Below are positions 19,901 through 30,400 of a DNA stretch of 64,000 nucleotides, in pieces (within the stretch, counting starts at the first letter, position 1; the number at the start of each line of letters is the position of its first letter). This DNA is from Corticium candelabrum. Taxonomy: Eukaryota; Porifera; Homoscleromorpha; Homosclerophorida; Plakinidae. The stretch is from the NCBI RefSeq assembly GCF_963422355.1, contig NC_085090.1, positions 956,001 through 1,020,000 of the forward strand, given 5' to 3'. The notes beneath the pieces are model-generated. The model saw nothing but the letters and a program-made list of their open reading frames with translations. It searched no databases and had not been told where the DNA came from. A program made the position numbers and the translations under genes.

Positions 19901-22539
19901 AAGAATACAAAAATATTTATGTAATATATAAAAACCAAAGTAGGGATCAGAGTTTTCCCAAGGGTGTTTGAGCGTAGCGCTGCGCTATGCTTGAATTTCT
20001 ACTTCGCTCTCAGAGATCACTGACTTGAAATTGTCGAGATACGCTCCAGATACCGGATAGCAAGTGCATGTGAGGGAAACATAATCTTAATGATGTAATT
20101 TGCATGTTTAGAACCTACCTACTAAGTAGGTGGCTTGAAGAAAGCCAAACTGAATTAGCCTCGGAGCCAGACTGCTTTAGCATGTGAGGGGTGGATGGGA
20201 GGACGGAGAGAAAAAGCGGTCTGGGGTAAAACCTAGTTCGGAAGAGGAGGGCTCTTCTTTGCTTACTTGCAACTGCGCCAATCTAAACCCACGCCTTGAG
20301 AAAGGCGGCCAATCGGTGATGAGCATGCTAATAGCAACGCAGCAGGATGACATTAATGCGTCTGCAAGTGCAAGAGCTGATGAGGTAAGTGATCACATTT
20401 ACAGCTTTAAGGTGTTGGTGTGCGAGCGCCTACGAGTGGCCGTCCAGTGTTGTCTGTTAGCTAGTTAGGGATGACTTCTGAGCAATGCCTGATGATGAAG
20501 CCATTACAGCCACCGCATCCAGCATTTTGCCTCTGATCGGCATGCAAAATTCAAGCCACTGCAGATGATTTCTCTTCGCCTCCTTGTGTACGGCTTTGGA
20601 AAGTTGCTCATTTTCATGTTCTCCCGTAATCGTTTGTGACCGACTAGCAGCCAATGGCTTCCGGCAATATCCCGCGGATTCTGTGGTGCTTGTGGTAACT
20701 CCGTTGAAGTCGCTGATGAGAGATCAGGTCACTCTTATTAAAATAATATTATGGGTAGACCTCCCCTGTACAACAATGATCAAGTATACTCTAAAACGAC
20801 ATGAAACATCGGAGTGCTATAATGCAGCTAAGATGCTGGAAGCTAGTCTCTGCATGTCTAGAGAAGATAAAAGGGATACAGGAAGTGTTTGCAGCGTTAA
20901 TGGGTTACTGATAGCTGACAGCCTGTAAACAACTAGTATAGACAATTTTCATGGGCAAGTCTAATGTATTGTTAGTAGATTAGTATTGCAATTGGGGCTT
21001 TGTCGTGATGTTATTGGATGGGTGTGGTCTTAGGGAAGGGGCTAGCGCTACACTTTCCTGAAATCCTGGGGAGAACCCTGAGGAATGGCTGCGTACTTTA
21101 TGCTAGTGCTTGAAGAACTAGGGGTCAACGCTTTTGCAGACAAGTACTCATACTTTATATCTGAACCAATCTCCCATAATTAAACCCCTACTTCACTCTG
21201 TTTGCTTTCAAGGTGACTGCTTGGATAGGAGTGAAGTAGGGATTTAATTTTGGGAGATAGGTTTCAGATGTAAAGTATGAGTACTTGTCTGCGAAAGTTT
21301 TGACCCCAATTTCTTCAAGCACAAGCAGAAAGTACACAACCATCCCTACTTTGTTTTTATTTATTACATAAGTATTTTGTATTCTTTATGAAGGTGTATT
21401 ATACATGTATATTATACATGTATATAGTATACCAGCCCACCATCCTGTTCTTCCCACGGAAAATTAGCTATTAATATAACTAATGGTTACTAAAGTTAAT
21501 TAGTCTAACGTTGTATGCAAATTTATGTTGTTGCTTGAGTTCACATGCATTTTTACTCCATTCTGAAAAAGTAGCGGCCAGACGGAATTCCCATTCAGAG
21601 TTATATCCTGTTCAATTATATCCTATTCTGAGAATTTAGCAAGAATCGAGTATCCCAATGTATGCAAATTTATATGTTGTTGCATCACGAGTATCTCGTT
21701 CTAATTTATCATGAACTGTATCTCTGAAGAATTATTAACCTGACAGAATGAAGAATTTCGTTCAGAGTTATATCGCGGTCAAATGGTATCCTGTTCTGAG
21801 ACTATCGATTGTTATATAGTATCCCGTTGAAGACAAAGAAAATATAATGGAGTGTCCTGTTTCCCAAAAAATCTCGTGATTGGATTATTGATTGGCTAGT
21901 CGAAGCCATTTCGACATTCCCGTTGGACACCGCGTCACTTCGAAGACGTTGCTGCCGTTGCGAGGACAGGTGTATTGAACTTGGCATCTGTTTGACACGA
22001 ATCCTGTTCGGAAAAATACACAGCATAGACTTGTTAGTCACGTGCAATACGTACTCACCTGGATAATCGGTTCCCCATATGTACCAAGTCACGTGTCTGA
22101 CACTTGCCATCTCGACAGTTCCGTTTAACGTTGTCACTTCGAAGACGTTGCTGGCATTGCGGGGAACAGGTGTATTGAACTTGGCAGCTCTTCAATGGGT
22201 GTAGACGGGCAAACGACTGTGGGCATTTTTTTCAAGACCTGGATATTCACAAAAATATCTTCCCTTTCCCGATGTCGCCCGCTTGTACCGCCTGACGTCG
22301 GGAACTGCAGTTTAAATTTGGTGCAGATCCAATTGGCCGTTACGGAGATATTTGCACGTGAACGGAGACGGGTTCAAGGCGGGTTCTGTCAGCTGGAAAA
22401 TGGCGTCGGCACGGGAGAAGTACGGAAGACGACGACAGCTTCACTTTCGACCTCTATGGATTTGGTGTGCGTGAGCCACATTCAGTGGAGATCAGAGTCG
22501 CCCTCTTTTTATCCTGATTTACACACAGACACACGCTTA

Positions 22540-22619
<80 letters not shown>

Positions 22620-22656
22620 CACGCGTGCACACACAGACAGACAGACAGACAGCTCT

Positions 22657-22748
<92 letters not shown>

Positions 22749-22773
22749 GGCGGGCGGGCGGGCGGGCGGGCGG

Positions 22774-22821
<48 letters not shown>

Positions 22822-23700
22822 TGTGACAGCACATGAATGATTCGTTTAGTAAGGCGTATCAGGCATCTTGAATTTTTGGCTTATATTTATTTCTAGACAA
22901 AGTCAACGTATGTGTATGACATGCTATATGGTGTATCAGCCAATGGTAGTATGCGGATCAATATTGACTAGGCACAAAGCATCTTATCAATGAACTGAAA
23001 AGCCTGTTGTCGTTAGTATGTAGAACTGTGTCTTTGTGTGCATGCATTTGTGACAATTAGCATAGCACATTTGATGTTACCGGTGTTTCATGCACACATA
23101 TGAAGACTTGACTTGAACCTGTCCATCGTAAAGTGACGATAGCCTTGTCTTTGAGCATAGAGCTCTGGACAAATGAGTAGAGCGTTTCATTTACTACAGA
23201 ATCGGCTGTGTCTGGTGAGATAGCCCTTCTGACGAAAAAGTCTACCACAGGGGCAAAGATGGTCACTGTTTCTGTTGTTGGCCACGCAATCATTGGTCCT
23301 CTTACTTTGACTTCTAGTTCTTTCATCGCAAAATGTGTGCCCCTGAGATCTATCATGTGCTAGACTATCCCCAACTCCAGTGGCTCACAGATCAGATGAT
23401 AATCCATCACACCACCTCTTCTTGGTCCCATGGCATTGTCTCTTCTTTCCAGCTCTCCAAACAATAACATCTTTGGTAGTCTTTCCTGCACACACACAGT
23501 AAGTAAACTAACTAAACTAAACGTTAGGAGCTGCCAGATACTGGTCACACTCCACTAACAGCTGGGCTCCTGTGCGCTACTCGGGAGAACTCTGGTCCTG
23601 TAGCAATCTCCTGGGGCTGGGCCAGGTACTTACGGGAGCATCGGTTTGTGAAGCCAACTGTGGTGTGAGCACTCGAAGTCTCACCTGGACCCCAGTGGAT

Positions 23701-23792
<92 letters not shown>

Positions 23793-24280
23793 GAGAATGG
23801 AGGTTTAAATACCTTTCTTGGGATTTCATTAGTCTAAATTAAATCAGTGTGTATTGATGGTAGTGAAATGATTTGTTGATTGGTGAAGTGTAGTGCTCTC
23901 CTTGATCGTTGTCGAGGGTAGTTACTAGGTCGCAAAACGCTACAGGCTACTTCACCTAGTTGAAATGCTCTGTCTGCTTTATAAAACCATAATACACTTG
24001 TGCCTGTTTTTGAGCTTGTTGACTTCCTTTTATAGATGACGAATCATGGAATCTTGTCACCTGTTTTTGTGAGAAGCCATTTGCTGGTCGTCCAATGATA
24101 GAATGCAACCAATGCAGTACATGGATTCATCTTGCATGCGAAAGAATTCGAGAAGACCATGTTCCGAGCGTGTTTGTCTGTGCAAAGTGTCGTGGTTCGC
24201 CTATCCCCGTGAGGCGGCGTGGACGGAAACAGCGACGAGCAAGAGACACACAGGAAACGGAACAGACTGCGAGTACATAG
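13976..24280 (+). CDS. PHD-finger protein of the PHF13/PHF23 type (5 exons)
   Basis: Exons are 13976-13988, 14130-14164, 14247-14348, 18517-18739 and 24036-24280. All junctions are GT-AG and the phases join into one frame of 205 codons plus stop. The N terminus ([20 protein letters not shown], then [12 protein letters not shown]) matches the N-terminal TVEDFNKFCTFVLAYAG-like block of PHF13/PHF23. The middle is a low-complexity Ser/Arg/Thr-rich linker. The C-terminal PHD finger has the full C4HC3 set ([34 protein letters not shown]) and a Trp fit for a methyl-lysine cage, then a basic tail. Vertebrate relatives bind H3K4me3 at promoters and are 300-400 residues long, so this one is short and an exon in the large introns may have been missed. 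The gene symbol is left blank because PHF13 and PHF23 cannot be told apart here. Confidence 0.85.
15001..15552. mobile_element. MITE-like element with about 45-bp imperfect inverted ends
   Basis: The left segment AAGTTATCGACAATTCCACG (15013 onward) is mirrored by the complement of 15495-15540, giving AATTATCAACAACTCCACG, followed in both by AGCRTACARAGCRCACGC. Similarity runs over about 55 bp at each end. The target duplication is unclear, so the ends are approximate to within a few bases. Confidence 0.7.
16789..18269. mobile_element. Non-autonomous hAT-like element with 6-bp target duplication
   Basis: The termini are CAGTGTGCGAAATA at the left and TATTTCGCACACTG at the right, flanked by the exact direct repeat GATATG (16783-16788 and 18270-18275). 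Subterminal CCGGACA/TGTCCGG motifs recur near both ends (16831-16880 and 18178-18252). No transposase is recognisable inside. The termini resemble those of the composite at 51696-59145 (CAGTGTTCGAAATT). Confidence 0.85.
16949..16996. repeat. (TA)n microsatellite
   Basis: TA tract within the hAT-like element at 16789-18269. Confidence 0.95.
19090..19450. repeat. Degenerate tandem repeat region
   Basis: Imperfectly repeated blocks such as ACTTGAAACACTCGACAATT and ACTTGAAACGCTCTACAATT recur about 140 bp apart, together with repeated CTTGCCAGTTT and AGGATCTTCG blocks. The unit length is irregular. Confidence 0.5.
19630..19890. repeat. Imperfect direct duplication of about 100 bp
   Basis: A block from GAAACTCTACTCCTGTAT to AAATATACTATGAGTTGTGA at about 19639-19723 is repeated at about 19789-19865 as GAAACTTTACTTCTGTAT through AAATATACTATGAGTTGTAG. 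Confidence 0.65.
20530..20750 (+). pseudogene. RecQ-like superfamily 2 helicase fragment, degenerate
   Basis: In one frame the sequence gives [20 protein letters not shown] followed by IFMF, matching the Walker A region of RecQ-like helicases (LPTGFGKSLIFQ) with the motif partly eroded. In another frame it continues [20 protein letters not shown] then [15 protein letters not shown], an excellent match to motif Ia of the same family. Walker A and motif Ia come in the expected order and spacing, but in different frames and with a stop between. It is a captured or dead fragment, not a gene. Confidence 0.7.
21085..21343. repeat. Long imperfect hairpin, arms about 115 bp
   Basis: The left arm 21085-21198 and right arm 21229-21343 are inverted copies (for example GACAAGTACTCATACTTTAT and its complement TAAAGTATGAGTACTTGTCT), with a loop of about 30 bp. 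The transcript of the PHD-gene intron could fold into a long double-stranded stem. Confidence 0.85.
22520..22822. repeat. Compound microsatellite (CA)n-(CAGA)n-(TG)n-(CGTG)n-(GGGC)n-(TG)n
   Basis: A (CA)n tract at about 22541-22617 faces (TG)n tracts at about 22660-22713 and 22777-22821, separated by CAGA, CGTG and GGGC runs. The CA and TG tracts are mutually complementary, so the segment can form a hairpin, and the alternating purine-pyrimidine runs favour Z-DNA. Confidence 0.95.
23360..23500 (-). pseudogene. Possible LINE-type ORF C-terminal fragment
   Basis: The minus strand reads [20 protein letters not shown] followed by PRRGG, resembling the RLPKxLLFGEL..GKRxxGxxxxR motif frequent near the C terminus of invertebrate non-LTR retrotransposon proteins. 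It is only about 30 residues long and isolated, so this is a weak call. Confidence 0.35.
23702..23790. repeat. (CA)n microsatellite
   Basis: Uninterrupted CA tract of about 89 bp in intron 4 of the PHD-finger gene. Confidence 0.97.
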
Positions 24281-24429
24281 CATGTCAGTTGTAGATTTGC
24301 ACTATATTGTTGTTACATATTGTAGAGTGTATGATCGTTGTGTCGTTGAACACACACAATGTTGTTGCTGACCTGCAGCTGTAGCAGTGGTTGTCTAGCA
24401 GCAAACTCGAGTAGTTGACGTATTTGTAT

Positions 24430-24435
24430 AATAAA
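24430..24435 (+). terminator. Probable polyadenylation signal AATAAA of the PHD-finger gene
   Basis: Canonical AATAAA 150 bp after the stop codon at 24278-24280. Confidence 0.55.
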
Positions 24436-24957
24436 CTGTACACAATCAAATGAGTAAATTTGTGCACATTGCAGCAATTAGATTGGATTGCCTTTTCATG
24501 ATGGTTTGAGGTGCAGACAGCAGTGCTATGAGATTGTGATTTTTGCTGGTGGGTAGTTGTCTTATTCCAAAGCAGTCATGTGTCATAGAGTGTGGATGCA
24601 TGTATTGCACTGCTGAAGTGTTTTGTGGTTTGTGCAGTTGTCGTAGACATGTGATTGACGATGTTGGAACATGTCTCCATCCAGGGACAATGCAATAGAT
24701 TTAAAATATTATATTTAGTGTAAATTTAAAATTATATATTAACATTTTTAATTTAATTTAAAATTTATAGAAATTGCAGAGTGTCTGTCTTACTTTGCTG
24801 TGACCGAGAAAAGGTAATTTTCACATTGTAACTAAAGCAACACATTGCCATCAAACTTTGTTGCCATAGACTTTGGGATTCAACAGCTTACTAGATATTT
24901 GACTTGTAATAATATATCTTCATTGTTTATGTTGTTGACCACTTGCTCTTTTAAAAG

Positions 24958-25012
<55 letters not shown>

Positions 25013-25074
25013 ATCTGTGTTATCTGTGGGCGGATATGTGTTATCTGTGTTATCTGTACTATATACAAATATAT

Positions 25075-25126
<52 letters not shown>

Positions 25127-25337
25127 TAAATATTTGTATGTTTATTGCTTCTGGATTTAATTTTTCAAGCGTCTTTATAACTACTGTGCATGTACATCAG
25201 TTAATACGATGAACGCGTCAAATTGCAACGTGATGACAGCTGCCTCATTTATTGCTCTTTCCTGATTTCATCAAAGGATACTTGAAAATACATCCGGGAA
25301 CGTACGACAATATACGGGTTTGTTTCGTTCTACAAGC
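24436..25337. other. Intergenic region between the PHD-finger gene and SF3A1
   Basis: This AT-rich stretch contains two TA tracts (24961-25008 and 25079-25124) separated by direct repeats of TTATCTGTG. The SF3A1 promoter and 5' UTR must lie here. No clear TATA box or NRF1-type motif was seen. Confidence 0.5.
24961..25124. repeat. Paired (TA)n microsatellites
   Basis: Two TA tracts of about 48 and 45 bp flank a 70-bp spacer containing repeated GTTATCTGTG units. Confidence 0.95.
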
Positions 25338-27353
25338 ATGCCAGAGGTCGTAACTGTAGCTGAAGAGAACAGAGAACAGCCAACGTCTAAGCCGTTGGTG
25401 GGAATCATCTATCCTCCTCCAGAAGTTAGAAGTATCCTTTACGTGAACGCTGCAGCACATTATTCTAACATTGTCGTTTCAGTCTTTTCTGTTTTTTTCC
25501 GGTTTGTTAGGATGTGAGAGTGTTGATTGTGTCGTGATGTTACTTTTACACACCTGCACGTAGGTTTTAGCATTGCGAGAGGTCATTTTGCTGCTGTGTG
25601 TTTGTTAATTAAATGCGCATGCTCACTGAGTTGAGCCACTTTACAGTTTCATTTCGGGTGGATGGGATGGATAATTGGCTTAAATTATGGCTGTGTCGTT
25701 TGTCTAACACTTTATATTATAACAGAGCTTGAGAAACGAAGTTGAAATTTAAATTTTTATTAAATTTGTCAAGTATATCCTCGACAATTTTGTAGTCAGA
25801 CGGAAATAGTAACATGACTGGCACTGTTTGGCACGTTATATGTAGACTGCGTCTCTTGAAGACATTGCTCCTGAACTGACCAGTGTCTGAAGTATTTATT
25901 GCAGTGAAGTGGCTTGATTGGTGAGGGAAGCGAGTCTGTCTCGTCAGTTCAAGTCGTGATATGTAGTTTATTTATTTATTTATTTATTTATCTATGCATG
26001 CAGCAGCAATTGTCATATAGATTTGGGGCAAAACGGGGAGACGGATCAACATAATGATGATGCCAGGTGAATGCAATATTGGCTCAGCAACACATGCGCT
26101 AAAATTTGAATGAAGGGTCCCCTCTTGTGGAGTTGACTTTATTAGCATTTCTTTGCGATAAGAGTATATTGACTCTTGATTTTGCTGTCGTATGCAACTA
26201 AGGAGAAAGGAGACTGAAACTTGATGAAATGAATGGGAAGGAAAAGGTAGAAGAAGAGGAAAGTCTGTTTTCTGAGTTCCCCCCCCCCCCCCGTGTTACT
26301 TTGACAGAAATTATGGCTAGGTAACCATTGTTACTTGACTAAGTAAAGACAGAATACTTTCTCTGGTCTGTTAAACGCAATGTTACATGAAAATTTAGCT
26401 AGACTACTGGCTGTATTTGGGATGTGGTCGTAGTGACATGTTTACCTGTACAAGGATGTAATCTTAAATTCACAATTACCTATTGATGCACATTTAGTGC
26501 AACACTGTGGAAGAGCTAGTCCTTCTCAAGCTTTTGATTCCACAATTCACCCATGACAGGTATTTTAATTCTGATCTAATAATTACAGTATATCTTTATG
26601 TTTTGGAGGAAATTGGCATAGTTTTTTTACTTTTGAGTAGTCACACTTAAATATGCAGATTTTTATTGCCACTTGATTCCAATTGTATTAGAAAGAAAAT
26701 TTTTAATTGAGTCAATGGACTTTAACCATTTCTCAGTTTTTCAGCACATGCTGGGGTTATTTCAGAGACAAGTGCTCAATATATGTGAAAGCTAACAGTG
26801 AAGTATGCTGCAAGCAAAAATTGTCTTGTTCAGTATATTGTGTATTGCTGTGCCATGACTGGCTAATGTATGTTATACAGACATGAAATGCAAGTGCATC
26901 ATACTTACACGTGTAGCTATTGTCATTAGTTAGCTCTTGTGCTAATTCTAGAGATTCGTAGATCTGTTGATAGTCTTTCCTTGACGTATTTTTGTAAGAT
27001 ATTGTTGACAAGACAGCTAACTTTGTTGCTCGTAATGGCGTCGAGTTTGAAATACGCATCAAGCAGAATGAGCAGGGAAATCCAAAGTTCAATTTTTTGA
27101 ATGCTGAGGACCCATACCACGCATACTATCAACACAAGGTGAGTACAGGGTAATATTTGGGGTAATCTAGCTATTTATTTTAGTGTACTGGAGAACTGAG
27201 TGATCTTCAATACTTCTAAATTGGCTTTGTAAATGGTTGCTGTCCACTTGTATTGAATTGCTTTGCAGTAATAACTGTACTTACACTCTTGTTTGGAGAA
27301 ACAGAAAGTTTGTCCTTTGTTTTGTTTGTTTGAAAGCTGTACAGTATTGTCTT

Positions 27354-27415
<62 letters not shown>

Positions 27416-30400
27416 ACTGCATGTGTGCATGCAAGAGTTAAACCTCATTGTGGGTATGACTGAATTTCAGGTTTAGGTGTGTGTGCATGAATTGTGTGAT
27501 TATGCTGAATTACTTGTCCTAGCTGCTAGAGTTCTTGATTTCAGCAGAGACAAGACTTGAATCATAGAAGGTGTTGTGTAAATTAACTGAATGTTGCAAA
27601 GAAAGCTTTGTTCAAAAGACCGAGTTGGCGTTGTTGGTTGCTCTGCACACATCTGCACATGTTAGTTAATCTGATGTTAGTGTTTATGTGAGACACTTGC
27701 TGGCTTGCAAAAAATTGTCGACAGGTAGGATCTTGCCACAGCAACAACAGAGAAGCAAGTCGTAATGCATTGCTTAAGCATCTCACGCTTCTTGAATCGT
27801 ATGACATACTTTGTGACATGCATAGCTTGTGCAATTGTGAATTATTTACAAACAGCACTGAGACCTAGGCACTTTAGTGCTCTTTATTTTTGGTTGTTGT
27901 GTATCTCTTTTATTCTGAGAATGTTGTTTCTGTGACTTTGAAAGCAGATTTTTTTATCTCTGTGCATCTGTAGATGAAAGAATTCAAGGAAGGTAAAGGG
28001 CAAGAAACAACACCGGGTGTACAGAAGGTAGTGTAAAATTACTTGTATGTGTATTATACTTGCACTTAGTTAATTAATTTGGTAAGTATTTGCATAATTT
28101 GTAACTGTGCGCTTGCTACCTATCTGTTTGTCATCAGCATCAACATCACATATTTAGTGGTGTGTGTGTGTGCGCACGCGCTAGCATGCATGGTGATGTT
28201 TATGTGCGCATGTGCAAATCTACTCTCTGCTTTTTGTGTGTTTGTTATTGATGCTCAGCCGTTACACTTGCTGAAATTGTCCTAGGTTGCAAAGCCAGTT
28301 CAGCAGCAGAAAGTGATTGAAGAGATCCCAGTGCCTACCGAGCCACCTTTAGAATGGGAATTCAGTGCAGAGCCTCCTTCAATTTCAGCATTTGACTTGT
28401 AAGAGAGTGTGATGGTATTTATGTGAAACCTGTTGCTTTAAAGTTGCTGCCGTTTGACCTAGTTCTTTATTTATTGCCAGAAACTGTTCTAGTATATCAT
28501 GTTGAATGATCCATTTATAGTTAAATATCTTACAGCAGTGAAAATTTAGTGTTTGTGCTGGATGCCGCCAAATAGCCAAATGCTACAAATTGCTGTCACT
28601 GGCGATAAAATTGTAAATTACTCCTCACCAATTTGTCTAGCTGTTAAGTCTGGTTCACAATATGCAACGGAGAGCAATCCGTTCTGTACCGTCAAACCAC
28701 ATCAAAGGCACTGCTCGAGCCGGATGACGGATGGATTGCTTGGCGGAGCATTGACGGACGGTTAGAATCAATTCTATTTGCCAACAGGAAACAATTAGGT
28801 ACTGTTACCCAATTAGCAAAGCACAAAACGAGGATGACGTAATCATGTATCATGAGAATGGTACTTATTGGAATGGAACGTACACGTATTGTGAACAGGA
28901 TGTAGAGCTGTCCATCACAATTCGTCACGTCTTCGTCACATATCATGAACCGGCCTTTACAGTGTACTGTGTACACTTTCCTGTGGATTGTGCAAGCACA
29001 GTTGCTGTACAGTGTGCTAAGAATGGCCATTAGCGCAAGGTATTGGAGCTCCATGGCATAGAAGCCCGATCTATCGTGCATGCTATTTATGTTCAGCACA
29101 TTGTGGGCATTCTCTTTGTGTATGGCTTGCATAAGTGTCGAACTAGAAATGAGTACAGTGAAGATGACAGTCGTGGTTCTGAAGACGACTGCGTGGAACT
29201 AAAACAGAAGCAGACTGATGGAAGAAACAACGAGGAAGATGATGATGATAATGATCTCAATAATGCTAAAGTTTGATGATGCTGAACATAGAAGGGCCGA
29301 AACTTCAAGACTTGGATCTTGACAGAGCTTCAAGATTTTGGTAGAAAAAGGCAAAGAGGATGGCACTGAATCTATTTAGTTTGTTGACTTACACCCTGTT
29401 TACACAAGCACTTGTAAGTGAGCCAGGCTGTGCTGGCTCGGTTTCTATGGTACGTGTGAACGCGGGCCAAGCCATGCCAGCTGGTCAGGCACATCGTGTA
29501 AACGTGTAGCGTGCTGGAAAATGAGCCGCACATGCACATTTGGTACAAATGGCGTGGAGCAAGACGGAGACTGAGCATCTTATTCGATTATGAAGTGACC
29601 GAGATGTGCAAGAAACAAATCTTTTGAACCATTGCTGCAACAGTAGGTAGTTGGCGATGGATCTACGTCTCCTATGAATAGTTCGATGTCTCAGATGTCT
29701 TACGCATTTCTTAATATGGCTGTTGTAAAGCCATCGAGAAAAAGCCGAGCAGCTTGGCTTCTGTCCATTGCAAACATAAGCTAATGCGAACTATGTCAAT
29801 CTCCAGTAACTAATACACGTTAATGACACACCCATTAAAAGCATTGGCTTGCTTCTACAGAGTGTGTTGTGTACATGCGGGCTTGCATGCTGGGCTGGCG
29901 CCTCGGCTCGGCTTGCTATGTGTGCTCGTGTAAATGGGGTATTAGTTTTATTAGTGTCATGTTACTTTGAGAATGGCATGTGTCAGATTGTTTCCATTTG
30001 TTAAGTTGACTTGTGACAATTGGTAAATACTGCCTGTTATTCAGACCATGTTAATCTTGAATCAGTAGTAGTAGTGAGTTGGCTATTAGATTGTTAGCTG
30101 TTGATATTTGGGCAATTTTCTTCGCTCTTAAGTATAGTGCTTGGCTACAAACTAACAAAACCCTTCAGCCAAGTGGCTACTAATCGAAAATTTCCGGCGG
30201 AAACACTGAAGTCTGTGAAATGAGCTGATAGTGAGTCTTGCTCAAATAGATTTTTGACTTGGAAATTTAAGCGAAGGTCTTTGTCTCGATTACTGCACTG
30301 TAGTTGTAGTTTTAGATTTTCAACAGTTGAATTTCTAGGCTATTGCAATATTGCATGCACAGAATTTATAGTGTAAGGTTAAAGAACAGATATTCCTGTA

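Larger units (their letters stand above)
19900..21390. mobile_element. Inverted-repeat-bounded block, about 1.5 kb, carrying a RecQ-like relic and a hairpin
   Basis: The left arm (19900-19947; GAATACAAAAATATTTATGT through AAAGTAGGGAT) is the inverse of the right arm (21342-21390) at roughly 85-90% identity by eye over 48 bp. The block contains a decayed RecQ-type helicase fragment and a long hairpin adjacent to the right arm. No target duplication was found, so calling it one transposable unit is an inference. Confidence 0.5.
18740..24035 (+). other. Intron 4 of the PHD-finger gene
   Basis: This 5.3-kb intron contains degenerate tandem repeats, an inverted-repeat element with a RecQ-like relic, a long hairpin, a compound microsatellite palindrome and a short minus-strand LINE-like relic. 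No further PHD-gene exon was recognised. Confidence 0.6.

Noticed and set aside
22195-22840. Long open frames of HTHTHT or CVCVCV through microsatellites (also near 6.5, 23.6, 27.3 and 45.9 kb)
   Set aside because: These arise because CA/TG repeats lack stop codons in all frames. There is no protein-like composition outside the repeat.
29043-29276. Acidic ORF ending in EEDDDDNDLN inside SF3A1 intron 4
   Set aside because: Low-complexity GAT/GAA-rich stretch just after a MITE. No homology, no splice evidence.
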